Positions 16,245 to 25,623 of a stretch of 64,000 nt of DNA are shown in pieces. The notes below the pieces were generated by a model, which was given only the letters and a program-made list of their open reading frames with translations, ran no database searches and was not told the origin of the DNA. Each line of letters begins with the position of its first letter. The first letter of the stretch is position 1. The DNA is from Streptomyces sp. f51 (GTDB taxonomy: Bacteria > Actinomycetota > Actinomycetes > Streptomycetales > Streptomycetaceae): positions 2,476,501-2,540,500 of the forward strand of contig NZ_CP149798.1 in NCBI RefSeq assembly GCF_037940415.1, in the 5' to 3' direction. A program made the position numbers and the translations under genes.

Positions 16245-16988
16245 TCAGTGGACGGTGACGCCCAGCGCCCCGAGTCCCGACCGGCGGACGGCGATCGACC
16301 CGAAGGGCGTCCGCAGCCGCAGCCAGGCCCCCGAGGAGTACAGCGCCAACGGACCGCCGTCCGGGCCCGCGTCGCCCGACGGGCGCTCGTCCGAGGACAC
16401 CTGGCCCCCGGCGGAAAGGGCCGCGGGCGGCACGGGCCGCAGGAATCCCAGGGACTGCGCCGCGTGCGCGGCCCGCACGGGAAGTCCGGTGTCACCGACC
16501 GTCCGGGACCATATCTCCCGCCCCACCCGGTCGAGTTCGGCACGGGTGCGCAGTTCGGGCGCCAACTCCGCGGCGCGCGAACGGAATTCGGCCACCACGG
16601 CGGCGACCTCGGCCCGTACGGCGTCGGGGGCGGGCAGCCCCGGCTCCGGCCGCCAGCCGCCGCGGGGCGGCAGCACACCGGCCCACGGGGGTCCGGTGAC
16701 GGCGGGCGGGACGGTGGCGGTGGCCGCCGACTCCTCGACGGACTCCAGCAGTTCACCCGCGGAGACGGTCACGTCGAGCGTGACGTCGAGCCCGTTCTCG
16801 TACGGCTTGGCGAGCCGTGCCGTACGGATCGCGAGGACCTCGAACGACGGCGGCCGGCCGAAGACCGCGAGCGTGGTGCCGTGCGCCTTGAGGCGCACGG
16901 CGGCCGCGCGGTCGTAGTGGACGAGCCGGGAGAGGAAGGCGGCCAGATCGGCCGCCTCCCCCGCGTCGGCGAGGTACAGGACGGTCAT
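16245..16988 (-). CDS. conserved hypothetical protein
   Basis: The 247-residue protein has no recognised domain, no signal peptide and no membrane helix. Its N-terminal 100 residues are alpha/beta (MTVLYLADAGEAADLAAFL at the start) and the middle is rich in Ala, Arg and Glu. The ATG overlaps the thioesterase stop as ATGA, so the two are translationally coupled on the minus strand downstream of ettA. I do not recognise a function. Confidence 0.8.
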   Translation of the reverse strand: MTVLYLADAGEAADLAAFLSRLVHYDRAAAVRLKAHGTTLAVFGRPPSFEVLAIRTARLAKPYENGLDVTLDVTVSAGELLESVEESAATATVPPAVTGPPWAGVLPPRGGWRPEPGLPAPDAVRAEVAAVVAEFRSRAAELAPELRTRAELDRVGREIWSRTVGDTGLPVRAAHAAQSLGFLRPVPPAALSAGGQVSSDERPSGDAGPDGGPLALYSSGAWLRLRTPFGSIAVRRSGLGALGVTVH

Positions 16989-17395
16989 GCCGCGACGGCC
17001 TCGTCATCGTCGTCGCGGTACGACTCCAGGAAGTCGCGTTCCTCGGCCGTGATCCGGCGAGGGCGCTGGCGCTCGAAGTCGAACGGCACGATCACCGTCG
17101 ACGCGGTGACGTAGACCTGGTCGGGGTCCTTGACCTCGTACGTGATCGTGAAGGACGCCGCACGGATCTGCGTCACCCAGAGCTCGATGTCCACCGGCGC
17201 GTGCCGGTGGACCAGCTGACGCTTGTAGTCGATCTCATGGCGCGCCACCACGGACCCCTGCTTGAAGTCCTTCTCCGGGCGGAACAGGAAGTCGATACGG
17301 GCTTCCTCCAGGTAGCGGAGGAACACCACGTTGTTGACGTGGCCGTACGCGTCCATGTCCGCCCAGCGCAGCGGGCAGCGGTAGATGTGCCGCAA
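16985..17395 (-). CDS. hotdog-fold acyl-CoA thioesterase (4HBT family)
   Basis: This 136-residue protein is a single hotdog domain of the 4-hydroxybenzoyl-CoA thioesterase type. The active-site region WADMDAYGHVNNVVFLRYLE carries the catalytic Asp and the conserved His-Val-Asn, followed by ARIDFL. The apparent start is TTG at 17395, six bases after the ettA stop, with the ettA 3' end (CGGGG) as a weak ribosome site. The next methionine lies inside the active-site motif and would remove an essential strand. Hydrolysis of a small acyl-CoA is likely; the substrate is unknown. Confidence 0.9.
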   Translation of the reverse strand: MRHIYRCPLRWADMDAYGHVNNVVFLRYLEEARIDFLFRPEKDFKQGSVVARHEIDYKRQLVHRHAPVDIELWVTQIRAASFTITYEVKDPDQVYVTASTVIVPFDFERQRPRRITAEERDFLESYRDDDDEAVAA

Positions 17396-17401
17396 GATCG
17401 A

Positions 17402-19066
17402 TCAGCCCCGGGTCAGCTTCTTGTAGGTGGCGCGGTGCGGACGCGCGGCGTCGGCGCCGAGCCGCTCGATCTTGTTCTTCTCGTACGACTCGAAGTTGCC
17501 CTCGAACCAGAACCACTTGGAGTCGCCCTCGTACGCGAGGATGTGGGTCGCGACCCGGTCCAGGAACCAGCGGTCGTGGGAGACGACCACGGCCGCACCC
17601 GGGAACTCCAGCAGCGCGTTCTCGAGCGAGGACAGCGTCTCGACGTCGAGGTCGTTGGTGGGCTCGTCGAGGAGCAGCAGGTTGCCGCCCTGCTTGAGGG
17701 TCAGCGCGAGGTTCAGGCGGTTGCGCTCACCACCGGAGAGGACACCGGCCGGCTTCTGCTGGTCCGGGCCCTTGAAGCCGAACGCGGAGACGTAGGCGCG
17801 GGAGGGCATCTCGACCTGGCCGACGTTGATGTAGTCGAGCTCGTCCGAGACGACGGCCCACAGCGTCTTCTTCGGGTCGATGTTCTCGCGGCTCTGGTCG
17901 ACGTACGAGATCTTGACGGTCTCGCCGACCTTGATCGTGCCGGAGTCCGGGGTCTCCAGACCCTGGATCATCTTGAAGAGCGTGGTCTTGCCGGCGCCGT
18001 TCGGGCCGATGACACCGACGATGCCGTTGCGCGGCAGGGTGAAGCTGAGGTCGTCGATGAGGACCTTGTCGCCGAAGGCCTTGGAGAGGTTGTTGACCTC
18101 GACGACGATGGAGCCCAGGCGCGGGCCCGGCGGGATCTGGATCTCCTCGAAGTCCAGCTTCCGCATCTTGTCGGCCTCGGCCGCCATCTCCTCGTAGCGG
18201 GACAGACGCGCCTTGGACTTGGCCTGACGCCCCTTGGCGTTGGACCGCACCCACTCCAGCTCTTCCTTGAGCCGCTTGGCGCGCTTGGCGTCCTTCTGGC
18301 CCTCGACCTTCAGGCGGGAGGCCTTGTTGTCGAGGTACGTGGAGTAGTTGCCCTCGTACGGGATGGCGCGGCCGCGGTCCAGCTCCAGGATCCACTGGGC
18401 GACGTTGTCGAGGAAGTACCGGTCGTGGGTGACGGCGACGACGGTGCCGGCGTACTTCGCGAGGTGCTGCTCCAGCCACTGCACGGACTCGGCGTCCAGG
18501 TGGTTGGTGGGCTCGTCGAGAAGCAGCAGGTCGGGGGCTTCGAGGAGCAGCTTGCACAGCGCGACGCGGCGGCGCTCACCACCGGAGAGGTTGGTGACGG
18601 GCCAGTCGCCGGGCGGGCAGCCCAGGGCGTCCATGGCCTGCTCCAGCTGGGTGTCCAGGTCCCACGCGTTGGCGTGGTCCAGGTCGTCCTGGAGCTTGCC
18701 CATCTCCTCCATGAGGGCGTCCGAGTAGTCGGTCGCCATCAGCTCGGCGACCTCGTTGAAGCGGTTCAGCTTGCCCATGATCTCGGCGGCGCCGTCCTGG
18801 ACGTTCTGGAGAACCGTCTTGGACTCGTCGAGCGGGGGCTCCTGGAGGAGCATGCCGACGCTGTAGCCCGGCGACAGGAACGCGTCGCCGTTGGAGGGCT
18901 GCTCGAGGCCCGCCATGATCTTGAGAACGGTGGACTTACCGGCACCGTTGGGACCGACCACACCGATCTTGGCGCCAGGCAGGAAGCTCAAGGTGACGTC
19001 GTCGAGGATCACCTTGTCGCCGTGCGCCTTGCGCGTCTTGCGCATGGTGTAAATGAACTCAGCCAA
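17402..19066 (-). CDS. ettA: energy-dependent translational throttle protein EttA (ABC-F ATPase)
   Basis: This 554-residue protein has two ABC ATPase domains and no membrane segment. Each has a Walker A (GPNGAGKST and GPNGAGKTT), a signature (LSGGERRRV and LSGGERNRL) and a Walker B with DEPTNHLD/DEPTNDLD. The charged linker between them (about 250-320, KRAKRLKEELEWVR) is the P-site tRNA-interacting motif. EttA binds the ribosomal E site and gates the first elongation steps according to ATP/ADP. The start is TTG at 19066, reading LAEFIYTMRKTRK with the usual EttA N-terminus; the open frame extends upstream without family similarity. Length matches the family (about 555). Confidence 0.96.
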   Translation of the reverse strand: MAEFIYTMRKTRKAHGDKVILDDVTLSFLPGAKIGVVGPNGAGKSTVLKIMAGLEQPSNGDAFLSPGYSVGMLLQEPPLDESKTVLQNVQDGAAEIMGKLNRFNEVAELMATDYSDALMEEMGKLQDDLDHANAWDLDTQLEQAMDALGCPPGDWPVTNLSGGERRRVALCKLLLEAPDLLLLDEPTNHLDAESVQWLEQHLAKYAGTVVAVTHDRYFLDNVAQWILELDRGRAIPYEGNYSTYLDNKASRLKVEGQKDAKRAKRLKEELEWVRSNAKGRQAKSKARLSRYEEMAAEADKMRKLDFEEIQIPPGPRLGSIVVEVNNLSKAFGDKVLIDDLSFTLPRNGIVGVIGPNGAGKTTLFKMIQGLETPDSGTIKVGETVKISYVDQSRENIDPKKTLWAVVSDELDYINVGQVEMPSRAYVSAFGFKGPDQQKPAGVLSGGERNRLNLALTLKQGGNLLLLDEPTNDLDVETLSSLENALLEFPGAAVVVSHDRWFLDRVATHILAYEGDSKWFWFEGNFESYEKNKIERLGADAARPHRATYKKLTRG

Positions 19067-19497
19067 GAGAAACCGTCCGGACGCTTGAAATCGGCAGTGG
19101 GCAGATACACCCCATCTTGCCTGACGGCTACCCCTCGGGGGAAACCCGTTCGGCCGGGGGGCTGTGACCTGCGGTTCTACTACCGGCCCCCGTAGCTCAC
19201 TTGTCACTGTCGGTCGCCATCGGTCTGCCTCGGCGACCCTCGGACGGCCCAGAGACGGCCCAGCCGTGGCGCGCTCGACCGCCGGCGACACCTCGACCCG
19301 CCCCGCCTGAACCGCAGCCGACGCCAGTCAGCCACGACGGCGGGACGCCGACCGACCACGCACGCGTGGCCTCGCCGCACCCCCACGGACCTCAGCCACG
19401 CCATCGGTGCCGTCGACCAGAGCAAGCAGTGACGGCCGGCCCGTGAGGACAGGGCTCTCGACGTGTTGCGGCCAAGGGGCTCGCATACCTTCACGTC
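19067..19497. other. intergenic region without recognisable genes
   Basis: These 431 bp between the divergent ettA and the small gene at 19498 must hold the ettA leader and promoter. I see no convincing ORF, RNA gene or strong hairpin; the short open frames have no coding character. Confidence 0.6.
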
Positions 19498-19749
19498 ATG
19501 GACTTCAACATCACCGCGGGAGAGGAAGCCGTCGTGTTCCACATGGCGAGCCTCGTCCACGATGGCCTCTCCCCCACGGATGACGACTTGGCGAAGGAGC
19601 TGGGTGACGAAATTCGCCCAGTGCTGCAATCGCTCCTGGGCAAGGGTTGGCTTGTGATTGACGAGAATCGTGAGCTCGGCTTGTCCACGATCGCGCGCCA
19701 TGTCGTGGCCAACCGCAGGGATGCCGAGGGGCCGCAGGCGTCCCAATAG
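19498..19749 (+). CDS. small hypothetical protein, possibly winged-helix-like
   Basis: This 83-residue protein has a helix-turn pattern (VFHMASLVHDGLSPTDDDLA, then ELGDEIRPVLQSLLGKGWL, then a short beta hairpin). It resembles a compact winged-helix fold such as MarR or archaeal-type regulators, but this is only a secondary-structure impression. GC content is visibly lower than in the flanking genes. No clear ribosome-binding site precedes ATG 19498. It has no operon partner. Coding status is probable, function unknown. Confidence 0.55.
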   Translation: MDFNITAGEEAVVFHMASLVHDGLSPTDDDLAKELGDEIRPVLQSLLGKGWLVIDENRELGLSTIARHVVANRRDAEGPQASQ

Positions 19750-20016
19750 ATATGAGCTGTCCAAACCGCAGCGCCATCAGCTTGGGAAGCTGCGGTCATT
19801 CGGGGCTGATCCGGGCGCTGACCTGGGTATACGACCTGGCCGTGGTCTCGTCGGGCTCCACTGCTCTCACCGTGATTCCCCGCTGCCCCGCTCGATCTGG
19901 GACGCTGGACGAGCGGCACCTGTGGAGGAACCCGAGCACCTGACGAGGCTACGGCTGACCGCAAGATACGGGACTTGGCTCTGTCGAGGATCTTGTGAAT
20001 TGCATCCTGAGCAGGA

Positions 20017-20592
20017 TCATTGTTGTCCGGTACTACGCAGGGCCACCGCGATGTGGCTGTAGCTGGGTATGGAAACTCCGTTGGCCTGCTCGTAACGGAC
20101 TGCCTGTGCGAGCCCGAGTTTCTCCCCAGTGGACAGGGTCCGGTTCCCTGTCCACAAAAGCACCTTCAGTTGCTCGTTCTGGATGGCGAGAAGCGGTTCG
20201 ACAGGCTCCAACGGCAGGCCGGTACGGACGCACCAATCGGCCACTGCGGTCCAGTAGTCGGTCAGGGTGCTCCAGCAGACTGCACTGCGGGGACCTAGCA
20301 GGGCGTACACCTCGTCGGGCGACCAGAGCGTGTCGAGGCCGTGCGACACAAGGTTCTGGATGTTCTCCAGCAGTGAGGTGACGAACTCGTAGTTCGCCTC
20401 GTCCCCGAGCAGTTCCTCCACGATCGCCAGAACCTCGGTGACCGCGTCGGAGTTGCGCTGGGCGACTCGATAGGCGACCTCTCGACAGACGTCCTGGTCG
20501 TTGCCGTCATCTGTCGATCCGGGCCTGATCCCTGCAACGTCAAGCAGTCGCCGAGATCGCTCGGCCGGCCGTCGGCGCCATGGAAATCGCAT
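20017..20592 (-). CDS. hypothetical helical protein
   Basis: The 191-residue protein is largely helical and has no motif I recognise (MRFPWRRRPAERSRR at the start; a Trp/Tyr-rich centre STLTDYWTAVADWC). The ATG at 20592 follows a purine run (GAAGAAGAGAAGA); the frame stays open upstream but without plausible protein sequence. Codon usage is less GC-biased than its neighbours, as for the small gene at 19498, suggesting that both were acquired. Function unknown. Confidence 0.6.
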   Translation of the reverse strand: MRFPWRRRPAERSRRLLDVAGIRPGSTDDGNDQDVCREVAYRVAQRNSDAVTEVLAIVEELLGDEANYEFVTSLLENIQNLVSHGLDTLWSPDEVYALLGPRSAVCWSTLTDYWTAVADWCVRTGLPLEPVEPLLAIQNEQLKVLLWTGNRTLSTGEKLGLAQAVRYEQANGVSIPSYSHIAVALRSTGQQ

Positions 20593-20976
20593 CGTGTCTT
20601 CTCTTCTTCCGCGGACTCCTCCAAAGACCGTGCGGCCCTGGCGGCCGCTCATCATGACAGGGCGCCCAACCAGGGCCGGGCCGTGACCTGGCGGTTCACC
20701 GCGCTCGCTTCTGGCCGATCCGTCACCGGCTGTCGCGAACGGGCGCCGCGGGGCGACAGCGCACGGCCCGCGACGGCCGGGACCGCCGTCGGGCCCGCCG
20801 GCCTCGCCCTCCCGCACGGAGGGACGCTCGCCTCCCGCTCCGGACGCTCGCCCTTCCGCTCAGGGGGCACCCGCCCCTCCGCTCGGGGGACGCTCGCCTC
20901 CCACTCGGCGGACGAGGCCGACGGACCTCGTCACCGGCCGGACAGCGGCATCACGTCATCCGGCCGGAAAGCCGCA
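20593..20976. other. 384-bp intergenic region with degenerate short repeats
   Basis: No gene is supported here. Between about 20818 and 20905 the sequence contains four degenerate copies of a roughly 20-24-bp element based on GGACGCTCGCCTCCCGCTC. Nothing else is recognisable. Confidence 0.5.
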
Positions 20977-21867
20977 TCACTTCTTCCGGCCGTCCACGAT
21001 GACCGGCGTGCCGTTGGAGTCCGTGCCGCACGGCACCGCGTACACCGGGTTGGCCTTCGCGGCCTCCTTGTACGCCTCGATGCACTGGTTGTACAGCACC
21101 CGGTCGCTCAGTGACGCCTCGATGATCTTGTTGGCGCGGGCGATGCCCTCCGCCTCGATCCGCTTGCGCTCCGCCTCCGCCTTGGCCGTGCGCGACGCCT
21201 CGGTCGCCCGCTCGGTGGCCTGCTCCTGCTGGATCTTCTTGTCGATCTGGTCCTGCAACTTCGCCGAGGGCTTCACATTGCGCAGGTTGACGGAGGTGAC
21301 GTCGATCCCGCGAGGCGCCAGTCGTTCCTTGACGCGGTCGGCGATCTCCGAGCTGATCTGTTCGCGGGCGGACGCGTAGCCCTCCTCGCTGGTGTGCTTC
21401 GCGAAGACGTCGCGGATGATCTCGCGGCTGTCCGGCAGCACCAGCCGCCCCTCGACGGCCTCCTCGCTGCCCGCCAGCCGGTACAGCTCGACCGCCTTGG
21501 CCGGCACCACGGCCCACTTGACGGTGACGTCCGCGTAGAGCACCCCGCCCTGCGAGGAGCGGACCTCCACCACGTCCTTGTCGATGAGGTCGAGATCCAC
21601 CGGGCGGGTGGAGAAGGACGTGACGTCGGTGAACGGCGACTTGAAGTGGATGCCCGAGACCATCGGCGTACCGATCCTGCCGAAGGTCACCGGCACGCCG
21701 ACCTCGGAGGCGCTCACGACATGGACACAGGCGAAGGCGCCCGCGAGCAGACCCGCGACGGCACCGAGCGCCGCCCAGAGTCTCCAGCGGCCCGCATCAT
21801 CGCGGCCCCGGCCGACGAGAAACAGCACTACCGCCACTATGAGCAGCGCGACGCACAGCACGAACAC
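20977..21867 (-). CDS. SPFH/band 7 (prohibitin-like) membrane protein
   Basis: This 296-residue protein has two N-terminal hydrophobic helices (about 1-20 and 29-50) followed by an SPFH domain (about 50-210). Features include GVPVTFGRIG, the VEVRSSQGG region, DVFAKHTSEEGY and RGIDVTSVNLRNV. A charged coiled coil (about 210-262) precedes a short C-terminal tail. Such proteins form oligomeric membrane scaffolds. No NfeD partner gene is adjacent, which is usual for one subgroup. The start is GTG at 21867 with GGAGG seven to eleven bases upstream. Confidence 0.9.
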   Translation of the reverse strand: MFVLCVALLIVAVVLFLVGRGRDDAGRWRLWAALGAVAGLLAGAFACVHVVSASEVGVPVTFGRIGTPMVSGIHFKSPFTDVTSFSTRPVDLDLIDKDVVEVRSSQGGVLYADVTVKWAVVPAKAVELYRLAGSEEAVEGRLVLPDSREIIRDVFAKHTSEEGYASAREQISSEIADRVKERLAPRGIDVTSVNLRNVKPSAKLQDQIDKKIQQEQATERATEASRTAKAEAERKRIEAEGIARANKIIEASLSDRVLYNQCIEAYKEAAKANPVYAVPCGTDSNGTPVIVDGRKK

Positions 21868-22162
21868 AGAGATCCCCCTCCGGAAACGATTCCGCGCCTC
21901 CAGGGGCGCGACCCCGGCGCATCGTAGCGACCCCGGGACCGACCCGTACGCGCCCGAACCGAGCGGGAACCGGGGAGATCACCCGACCTTGACGAGCGGG
22001 GTAACGGGGCGCCAACGCGCGCTGTACGCAAGGCATATGACGCATCGTCCGACGGCCAACCGGCTTTTCTTCCGCACGAGCACAAGGGCGGATACTGCAA
22101 GTGGGCCCGCCGTACATCACGGGGAGTACATCGCGGGCGAACGGAGAGGCCACGCGTAGTTC

Positions 22163-22438
22163 ATGGACAGCTTTGCAGGACCGACCATCCTGGTATTGGT
22201 CGCCGCGGTGATCGTCGTACTCAAATACCGTCGGCGTGCGGCCGGGCAGGCTCCCCTGCTCACGGTCAGCGGAACGACCGGGCGGATCGCCGTGGCCGTG
22301 GCCTTCGCGGCCGGCTGCGCCTGGGCCTGGTCTCAAGGTCTCCCGGTCATCAACGCGGGTGTCCTGGGCCTGAGCCTCGCCCTGCCGACCGGAGCAGTCG
22401 CCGAATTCCTGGCGCATGGGAGCGTCCGGCGCATGTGA
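22163..22438 (+). CDS. small two- or three-helix membrane protein
   Basis: The 91-residue protein begins with a strong membrane segment (PTILVLVAAVIVVLKYRRR), followed by two less certain hydrophobic segments in the C-terminal half. No family is recognised. GGAGAGG lies about 13 bases before ATG 22163, and a strong terminator follows at 22525, which suggests a separate monocistronic unit. Confidence 0.65.
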   Translation: MDSFAGPTILVLVAAVIVVLKYRRRAAGQAPLLTVSGTTGRIAVAVAFAAGCAWAWSQGLPVINAGVLGLSLALPTGAVAEFLAHGSVRRM

Positions 22439-22524
22439 TGAGCGCGGGCGCCCGAAGGACGACCCGGCGAGTCCGCCGGACGCGGTCCATGGGATGGGCG
22501 GCGTCGGCGTCACACGCAGGACAC

Positions 22525-22574
22525 CGAAGGGCCGGCGACGGCGAGGGAGGGAAGCCTCCCTCGCCGGCCCTTCG
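22525..22574 (+). terminator. strong terminator hairpin
   Basis: Arms CGAAGGGCCGGCGA.. (22525-22550) and its complement (22555-22574) pair over about 20 bp around a GAAG loop; the left arm has a 6-base insertion. It ends the small membrane-protein transcript. Confidence 0.75.
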
Positions 22575-22818
22575 CTCCGCGCCGCCGTCCGGCACCCCGC
22601 GCCTCTGATCCCTGCCAGGCCCCCGGCATCGTCACCGGCGCTCCGGACCATCTGCCCTGCCCCCTTCGACACCACCCGTCGGCACGGCCCCGCCACGCGG
22701 TGTGACCTCCCGCGGCCTCGCCTCGTGTCCCGCCTGCCCGAGGAGGACACTTCTTCTTAGGGGCTGAATCAGTCTCCGCGGGGGTTCACCGGGGGCAGCG
22801 GCTTCGGAGGTGATCGCG
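22575..22818. other. intergenic leader of the DUF1876-type gene
   Basis: No gene is seen here. The region ends with CGGAGG eight bases before ATG 22819 and presumably contains the promoter. Confidence 0.5.
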
Positions 22819-23112
22819 ATGACACAGATGACAGCGATGCAGACACGGACCACGGTCGGCTGGCACGTCGAGATGGAGTTCCAGGAGGACGACCACCGCA
22901 CCCGCGCGGCCGCCCTGCTGCGCCTTCCCGACGGCAGCGAGGTACGAGCCCACGGCTACGCCAGCCGCCACCCCTCCGACTCGAACCAGCCGCGGGTCGG
23001 CGAGGAGGTCGCGGGCGCGAGGGCGTTGAACGAACTCGCCATGCAACTGCTGACGAAGGCCCACGACGAGATCGACGCGGAATCGGGCAGGACGTCACAC
23101 GCGCTGAGGTGA
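22819..23112 (+). CDS. DUF1876-family small protein
   Basis: This 97-residue protein matches the DUF1876 pattern of a double-stranded-RNA-binding-like alpha/beta fold. It shows VGWHVEMEFQEDDHRTRAAA, a short strand pair over DGSEVRAHGYASRHP, and the helix GEEVAGARALNELAMQLL. The family is common in actinobacteria and of unknown function. ATG 22819 is preferred over the in-frame GTG 22810 because CGGAGG (22805-22810) is correctly spaced for the ATG and would overlap the GTG. Confidence 0.8.
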   Translation: MTQMTAMQTRTTVGWHVEMEFQEDDHRTRAAALLRLPDGSEVRAHGYASRHPSDSNQPRVGEEVAGARALNELAMQLLTKAHDEIDAESGRTSHALR

Positions 23113-23325
23113 CAACGGCGGGCGGGGGATCCGGCGTTGCCGGGCCGAGCCGGGTGGGCACCTTATGCGAGCCTGCGCGCGTCCCACACGGATTCCGCGC
23201 GACTCCCACAGATTCACTTGGTCGCCACTACAGTCACCCGCGCGTCGATCACCGCACGTCGCAGGGCCCGAGGCAGCAGGGCGGAGGTGTCGGCACACAC
23301 GAGTCGCATCGTTCTGGGGGGCTTC

Positions 23326-25362
23326 ATGCGTGACATGGTCAAAGGGTCGAACGTCTCCCTCGCGGCATTGAGCGAGACCATCGATTCGGTGATCGTCAGT
23401 CTGGGCTGGGGAAGCCCGACCGGCGAGGGGGACGCCGATGTGTCCGTCCTCCTGCTGGACGCGAACGGCAAGGTACGCAGCGACGCCGACTTCTGCTTCT
23501 ACAACAACCCGGTCGCCGCGGACGGAAGCGTGCAGCTTCTGGGCAAGACACCGACGGCGGACGGCAACGAGGACCGGATCAGCTTCGACCTGACCGCGGT
23601 GTCCTCCGACGTCGAGCGCATCGTCCTGGCGGCCAGCCGTTACGAGGGCGCCCGCTTCGGAGAACTGGAGTGCGTGCGGCTGACGTTGGCGGACGGCGGC
23701 GGCGAGGAACTCCTGCGCTTCGCCATCGACGACGCCGATTCGGTGAGCGCGATCATCTTCGGCGAGCTGTACCGGCGCGCGGAGGAGTGGAAGTTCCGCG
23801 CCGTCGGCCAGGGTTACGACGCCGGTCTCGCCGGTCTGGCCACGGACTTCGGGGTCGACATCGACGACGACCCGGCGGCCGAGGAGGCGCCGGCGGGGGC
23901 ATCCGGTGACGATCGCGCCGACACGACGGCGTCGGCGGCAGCGGAACCCGGGCCGTCGGCGGCGGCCGTCCCGTCCCCTCGCCGGGCCGGGGACGAAGCC
24001 CGGCCGGACAAGAAGGCGGCCGGGCGGCCTCGTACGGCCAAGAAGAAGGTCACCCTGCCCAAGACCGCCGGGAAGACGCTGGCGGAGAACGAGTCGTGGA
24101 GGGACGCCCGGCTCTTCCCGGCGTCCGCGCTCAAGAGCGACCGGGAGCGGGAAACGCGCGCCACCTCGGTGCTGCTGTCCGTGATGGCCCAGGTGCCCGA
24201 GTTCGGCAGGAGGCTCACCGCCGCGTTCGGAGCACCGGCCGGTCGAATGGAGACCTTCACCGAGGTCACCCTGCCGCACGGTGACACCCCGCGCCGCCCC
24301 GACGGAGTGATCCGCGTCGAGCGGGCCGGCAAGCTGTGGACGGCGCTCGTCGAGACGAAGACCAACGGTGCCGCGCTCAGGGCCGAGCAGGTGCAGGCGT
24401 ACATGGACATCGCCGCGCGCCGTGGCTACGAAGCCGTGATCACGCTGTCGAACGACGTGGCGCTGGAGGGCAGCCCGCTCGTCGAGGTCAAGATCGACAG
24501 AAGGCGCAAGCACAAGGTGACCCTGTGGCATCTGTCGTGGGCTGAAGTCGCCCATCAGGCGCAGCTGTTGATCCGCCACGAGGGCGTCGGCAACGCGGCG
24601 CACGCCTGGCTGCTCCAGGAACTGCTGCACTACGTGCGCCACGAGAACTCCGGCTGCCACGGCTTCCAGAACATGGGACCCGCCTGGGTGCCGGTACGCA
24701 ACGGAATCGACCACGAGACCTTGTGCCAGGGAGATCCACGCGCGCTGGAGGTCGTGGAGAGCTGGGAGCGGCTCATCCGCCAGGTCTGCCTGCGGCTGGG
24801 CGGCGAACTGGGGCAGAAGGTGCTGCCCGTCCAGCGGACCAGGCGCGGAGCCGACCCGAAGACCCTCCGCGACCGCCTCGCGGACCAGCTCTGTCTCGAC
24901 GGGAGGCTTCGGTCGGAACTGCGCATCGAAGGCACGCCCGGTGTCCTGGCGATCAGTGCGGATCTGCGAACAGGCAAGCTCCGTACCTCGATCGAGATCC
25001 CGGCACCCGAGCGGGGCTACCCCCTGCCGTCGGCCAAACGACTGATCCGGCGCCTGGCGGAGGCTCCCGCGGATCTCCACGTCGAGACCCTCGTCGAGGG
25101 CGGGGCGGTGGGCCCGCGCGGCACCCTCGAGCGCCTCCGTCCGGAGCCGGCCGACATGCTGCCCAAGGCCCCCGGCGCCCAGATCACCGGCTTCCGCCTG
25201 TCCCTCTTCAAGGGGATGGGAAGCACCCGCGGCAACGCGGAGTCGGGCTTCATCCGCAGCGTCGACGAAGCGGTGCACCGCTTCTGCACCGGCGTGGTGG
25301 TCCACCTGGACGCCACGCCTCCGCGCCGAACCCCGGCCCGGGAGTCGCCGGCCCCGAGCTGA
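23326..25362 (+). CDS. TerD-domain protein fused to a putative PD-(D/E)XK nuclease domain
   Basis: The 678-residue protein starts with a TerD stress-protein domain (about 1-185). It carries the metal-site style segments DADVSVLLLDANGKVRSD, GNEDRISFDL and EWKFRAVGQGYDAGLAGL. An acidic then basic linker (about 186-255) follows. Residues about 262-450 look like a restriction-endonuclease fold: P325-D326 at the start of a strand and VE343-TK345 on the next give PD..ExK, followed by QAYMDIA and strand-helix units. The last 230 residues are unassigned. ATG 23326 has TGGGGGG upstream. TerD proteins bind Ca2+ and act in tellurite and phage-related stress; a nuclease fusion would suggest a defence effector, which is inference. 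Confidence 0.8.
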   Translation: MRDMVKGSNVSLAALSETIDSVIVSLGWGSPTGEGDADVSVLLLDANGKVRSDADFCFYNNPVAADGSVQLLGKTPTADGNEDRISFDLTAVSSDVERIVLAASRYEGARFGELECVRLTLADGGGEELLRFAIDDADSVSAIIFGELYRRAEEWKFRAVGQGYDAGLAGLATDFGVDIDDDPAAEEAPAGASGDDRADTTASAAAEPGPSAAAVPSPRRAGDEARPDKKAAGRPRTAKKKVTLPKTAGKTLAENESWRDARLFPASALKSDRERETRATSVLLSVMAQVPEFGRRLTAAFGAPAGRMETFTEVTLPHGDTPRRPDGVIRVERAGKLWTALVETKTNGAALRAEQVQAYMDIAARRGYEAVITLSNDVALEGSPLVEVKIDRRRKHKVTLWHLSWAEVAHQAQLLIRHEGVGNAAHAWLLQELLHYVRHENSGCHGFQNMGPAWVPVRNGIDHETLCQGDPRALEVVESWERLIRQVCLRLGGELGQKVLPVQRTRRGADPKTLRDRLADQLCLDGRLRSELRIEGTPGVLAISADLRTGKLRTSIEIPAPERGYPLPSAKRLIRRLAEAPADLHVETLVEGGAVGPRGTLERLRPEPADMLPKAPGAQITGFRLSLFKGMGSTRGNAESGFIRSVDEAVHRFCTGVVVHLDATPPRRTPARESPAPS

Positions 25363-25623
25363 GACCCGAGGATCGCCCCGGCACCGGCCGCCGCACCCGC
25401 CGAGAACCTTGGTACACATTCAAGGCGTATTGCTCACGGCCGCCCTCGAACCCCGCCCACCGACCTGCCCACCCCGGACGTGCGGGAGGCGCTGACGCGG
25501 TGATTCCCTGATCACCCGCGTGTTCACCGGTGATGCGACGACTTTCGCGAAACCGTGAACTCTTCGAAACCCATCGGGGAACAGCAGGTGACACGCACTC
25601 ACCGACGAGTCAGGGGAAACATT

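Noticed and set aside
19201..19446. 81-codon frame between ettA and the small gene at 19498
   Set aside because: Pro/Arg-rich composition and no ribosome site or motif; treated as non-coding.
20683..21114. 143-codon plus-strand frame
   Set aside because: It is low complexity over the short repeats and runs antisense into the SPFH gene; no coding features.
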